From a virus, in the IMG/VR virus record IMGVR_UViG_3300028189_000039, positions 1 to 31,407 of that record: 31,407 nt of DNA, one strand, 5' to 3'. Positions within the stretch are counted from its first letter, which is position 1, and each line of letters opens with the position of its first letter. Made by a program: the position numbers and the translations under genes. The notes below the pieces were generated by a model. It ran no database searches. It was not told the origin of the DNA and worked only from the letters and a program-made list of their open reading frames with translations. Below are positions 29,976 through 31,407 of the stretch, piece after piece.

Positions 29976-30236
29976 ATGAAAGACTGGATTAATCATCAGA
30001 TCAAATTGATCAATGCTAATATGAGTAATGTTATTATATTTCCCTCAGAAAGAAGACAGAATCAAATAGAGGAATACAGAGAGAATCAGAGAAAAATGAG
30101 TGAACTCAAGAACAATGATCTAATCATCAAATTAACGAGTAGGGACGAGGCCGCTAATGTGTATAAAGTCACGTTTCCGAAGTCGGCATTCGATGACTAC
30201 GATGATTTTGGCGGGGATTCACCCAAAAGTGCCTGA
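29976..30236 (+). CDS. Hypothetical protein
   Basis: 86 aa from ATG 29976, behind AAGGG (29961-29965); ATG 29940 has no ribosome binding site and would add twelve residues. It has an N-terminal helix (MKDWINHQIKLINANMSN), a basic 'SERRQNQIEEYRENQRKM' helix, then 'DEAANVYKVTFPKSAFDDYD' and an acidic end. The function is unknown. It is the last gene before the noncoding region. Confidence 0.65.
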   Translation: MKDWINHQIKLINANMSNVIIFPSERRQNQIEEYRENQRKMSELKNNDLIIKLTSRDEAANVYKVTFPKSAFDDYDDFGGDSPKSA

Positions 30237-30253
30237 TTTGATGGTTTTAATTT

Positions 30254-30456
30254 AACCGAAAAATAGCCGGTTTACTCCAGTGGAGAGTGATAGTTAAGTT
30301 CTCCACCAACGGACAGCGGAAATTATTCTGAGCGATTGGCAATCAGCTTCCTTTCGTGTAACAGTAAAGAGTTATTACATTAGAATAATTTCCGTTTCCA
30401 CCCACCTCAACGTGCCAAGGAACTAGAAAGGATCCAGGTGTTCAACGTCCTTGGCA
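30254..30456 (+). ncRNA. Putative structured RNA, multi-hairpin
   Basis: No gene is found here. Successive stems: AACCG 30254-30258 / CGGTT 30268-30272; GTGGAGA 30280-30286 / TCTCCAC 30300-30306; a perfect 13-bp helix CGGAAATTATTCT 30317-30329 / AGAATAATTTCCG 30382-30394 enclosing two smaller hairpins (AGCGATT...AATCAGCT with one bulge, TAAC...GTTA), i.e. a three-way junction; and TGCCAAGG 30413-30420 / CCTTGGCA 30449-30456. GC is nearer 48% against about a third elsewhere. I do not recognise the class. Confidence 0.5.
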
Positions 30457-30590
30457 TTATACTCCCCTACTAACCACCCGTTTATCATTCAAATTGCGTG
30501 GGTTTTTGATAAAGTATATGTTCGGTAATATAAGTTAACGTACATATAGATTTTGTACTCGAAAATAATTCATTTATATGAAAAAAGCCC

Positions 30591-30619
30591 TTGACATTTT
30601 CCGTTGACTCTGTTATAAT
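30591..30619 (+). promoter_or_regulatory. Perfect-consensus sigma70 promoter P1
   Basis: TTGACA (30591-30596), 17-nt spacer, TATAAT (30614-30619). The palindrome AATTGG 30617-30622 / CCAATT 30630-30635 starts within the -10 box and covers the expected start site, so it may be an operator or a 5' hairpin. Confidence 0.85.
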
Positions 30620-30687
30620 TGGTGTGTAGCCAATTGATAAAGTAATGTATGAATTTTAATTTAATTTGGAATATTCCCATTATTAAC

Positions 30688-30716
30688 TTGACACTCCATT
30701 CAGTTTTCTGTATAAT
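30688..30716 (+). promoter_or_regulatory. Perfect-consensus sigma70 promoter P2
   Basis: TTGACA (30688-30693), 17-nt spacer, TATAAT (30711-30716), 97 nt downstream of P1 with the same geometry. The start site near 30723 coincides with the beginning of the GC-rich structured stretch. Two consensus promoters in tandem suggest very strong, immediate-early transcription by host RNA polymerase. Confidence 0.88.
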
Positions 30717-30722
30717 AGTACA

Positions 30723-30990
30723 TGAAGAGTGAGGAGAGATTGCGAACCCTGCCTCCCTCTCACGGCATGTCTCGGAGACAGAGGAAGTGAACGCATCACC
30801 CCCTCAAGTGTCGATAGAAAGATCGTAGTAGAGGAAGCAAGAATCTTGCTGGATCCTCTCAGATCATCGGTTGGGTGAGGTTCGACTCCTTTCCCGATTA
30901 CCCAATTTTCGCATATTGCGCTAGTCGCAAATGACTCAGCTCCTACTGCTTGTTCTGTGTATGAGCGGTGAACCTGTTGAGTCAACAACT
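30723..30990 (+). ncRNA. Putative structured leader RNA or ncRNA
   Basis: GC rises to ~57% (30721-30780) and hairpins crowd the region: TGTCT/AGACA (around 30767-30780); AGAGGA-AGCAAG (30830-30841) with CTTGCT (30845-30850) and TCCTCT (30854-30859), a 12-bp stem with a 3-nt bulge; TTGGGT/ACCCAA bracketing a T-arm-like GGTTCGACTCC (~30879-30890); TTGCG 30916-30920 / CGCAA 30926-30930; TGACTCA 30932-30938 / TGAGTCA 30978-30984. The last hairpin ends about 10 nt before the ribosome binding site of the gene at 31008. It is transcribed from P2 and could be an ncRNA or a regulatory leader. Confidence 0.5.
30950..30964 (+). repeat. 15-nt direct repeat, copy 1
   Basis: TTGTTCTGTGTATGA at 30950-30964 recurs exactly at 31393-31407, the last bases of the window. 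Copy 1 lies in the loop of the hairpin before the gene at 31008, so the element may mark a repeated leader preceding successive small early genes. Confidence 0.75.
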
Positions 30991-31007
30991 TCAAAAGAGA
31001 TATTCAC

Positions 31008-31316
31008 ATGGAACTAATGACTGCACACGTAATGACTCAGATACACGAAAACTATGGAGCCCATGACTGGGACGGAGTCGGTGAGTGCCCTCAGATGTGG
31101 AAAGCTAAAGGTGGAGAAGATTACATTATAACTGGTGCCCCATCTATCGAAGATGCAGAATACTTTGTTAATTTCCATAAGTGTTCTAATGATGAGTACA
31201 GTACCGAGGAAGTCGTGTACGGTGCTGAGGTGGAAGAAGGATTCCGCACAGAGATGGAGATATTCAGTAATGGTGACTGTGAAGCAGTACGTATAGACTG
31301 GGCTACGGGGAGATGA
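31008..31316 (+). CDS. Small hypothetical early protein
   Basis: 102 aa, ATG preceded at 8-12 nt by AAGAGA. Acidic, cysteine-containing (GVGECPQMW, FHKCSND), with 'EDYIITGAPSIEDAEYFVNF' and 'TEMEIFSNGDCEAVRIDWATG' suggesting an alpha/beta ferredoxin-like or double-split fold. No family is recognised. Its base composition is more balanced than that of the genes upstream. It is transcribed from strong host-type promoters, so it may be one of a set of host-takeover proteins, which is inference. Confidence 0.7.
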   Translation: MELMTAHVMTQIHENYGAHDWDGVGECPQMWKAKGGEDYIITGAPSIEDAEYFVNFHKCSNDEYSTEEVVYGAEVEEGFRTEMEIFSNGDCEAVRIDWATGR

Positions 31317-31407
31317 TGTAAAGTAGGAATGCAGACCAACTCTGAAGACGAGGTCCACGGACAGCGAGTGGAATGTGAAGAGCGAGAGCCGTTTGTTCTG
31401 TGTATGA
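31317..31407 (+). other. Noncoding tail of window with hairpin and repeat copy 2
   Basis: No gene is seen. A TCCAC ... GTGGA hairpin (around 31354-31372) holds GGACAGCG in its loop, an 8-mer also found at 30311-30318. The 15-nt repeat TTGTTCTGTGTATGA ends at the window edge (31393-31407). Confidence 0.5.

Noticed and set aside
30812-30905. Possible tRNA around GGTTCGACTCC
   Set aside because: No matching 5' acceptor strand, D arm or proper anticodon arm could be found; the T stem has a mismatch and no CCA is correctly placed.
30683-30994. 103-codon reverse-strand open frame across the promoter P2 region
   Set aside because: It overlies two forward promoters' downstream RNA, has no ribosome binding site and no recognisable protein pattern; its openness follows from higher GC and hairpins.
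31014-31358. 114-codon reverse-strand frame opposite the gene at 31008
   Set aside because: The forward frame has an RBS and lies downstream of consensus promoters; the reverse has neither.

Overview
The window looks like part of the genome of a T4-like (Myoviridae-type) marine phage, probably one infecting SAR11/Pelagibacter or a related alphaproteobacterium. The reasons are: very AT-rich DNA, tightly packed genes all on the + strand with ATGA-type overlaps, a T4 gp61-type primase, marine T4-like fibre proteins, a phage ribosomal protein bS21 (well known from pelagiphages) and a circularly permuted two-piece tmRNA gene of the type found in alphaproteobacteria. The host assignment is inference; no host sequence is in the window.

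Layout. 1-7750: virion structural genes (an Ig-like decoration or fibre protein, two fibres sharing an N-terminal anchor, each followed by a small helical protein, then conserved marine T4-like structural proteins). 7750-7778: a sigma70-type promoter that opens a nucleotide and DNA metabolism operon: primase, ThyX, class II (B12) ribonucleotide reductase, glutaredoxin, zinc-ribbon protein, RuvC-like resolvase (7830-12987). 12988-13330: permuted tmRNA gene encoding the tag ANNDDYFSAQVALAA. 13351-14655: iron-sulfur set, two A-type carriers and a complete IscU, then a 38-residue CxC protein. 14665-17701: small membrane and holin-like proteins and bS21, closed by a strong intrinsic terminator. 17724-20892: a Lys/Ala-rich coiled coil, a gene behind a palindrome-flanked promoter, a prohead-core-like protein and an HELMH metalloprotease, the last two behind near-identical TATAAATA late promoters, and a holin. 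21558-25748: an ExbB/MotA-like plus ExbD/MotB-like channel operon with a third membrane protein, a lipoprotein, small proteins with a T4 capsid-targeting-like N terminus, a HAD phosphatase and an SbmA/BacA peptide transporter. 25931-30236: 2OG-Fe(II) oxygenase, HAD phosphatase, zeta/PNK-like kinase, thermonuclease, epimerase, Hc1-like protein and small unknowns. 30237-31407: unusually GC-rich, hairpin-dense noncoding DNA with two perfect-consensus sigma70 promoters and one small gene.

Themes. The phage carries its own translation rescue and tuning parts (tmRNA, bS21), iron-sulfur biogenesis, dNTP synthesis and a proton-driven inner-membrane module beside a peptide importer. Several enzymes (metalloprotease, two HAD phosphatases, kinase) begin with short sequences resembling the T4 internal-protein capsid-targeting peptide that ends in a gp21-type (L/I)xE site, so they may be packaged and injected. 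The least explained parts are the structured RNAs at 30254-30456 and 30720-30990, the ExbB/ExbD-like operon, and the small membrane ORF filling the tmRNA intervening segment.
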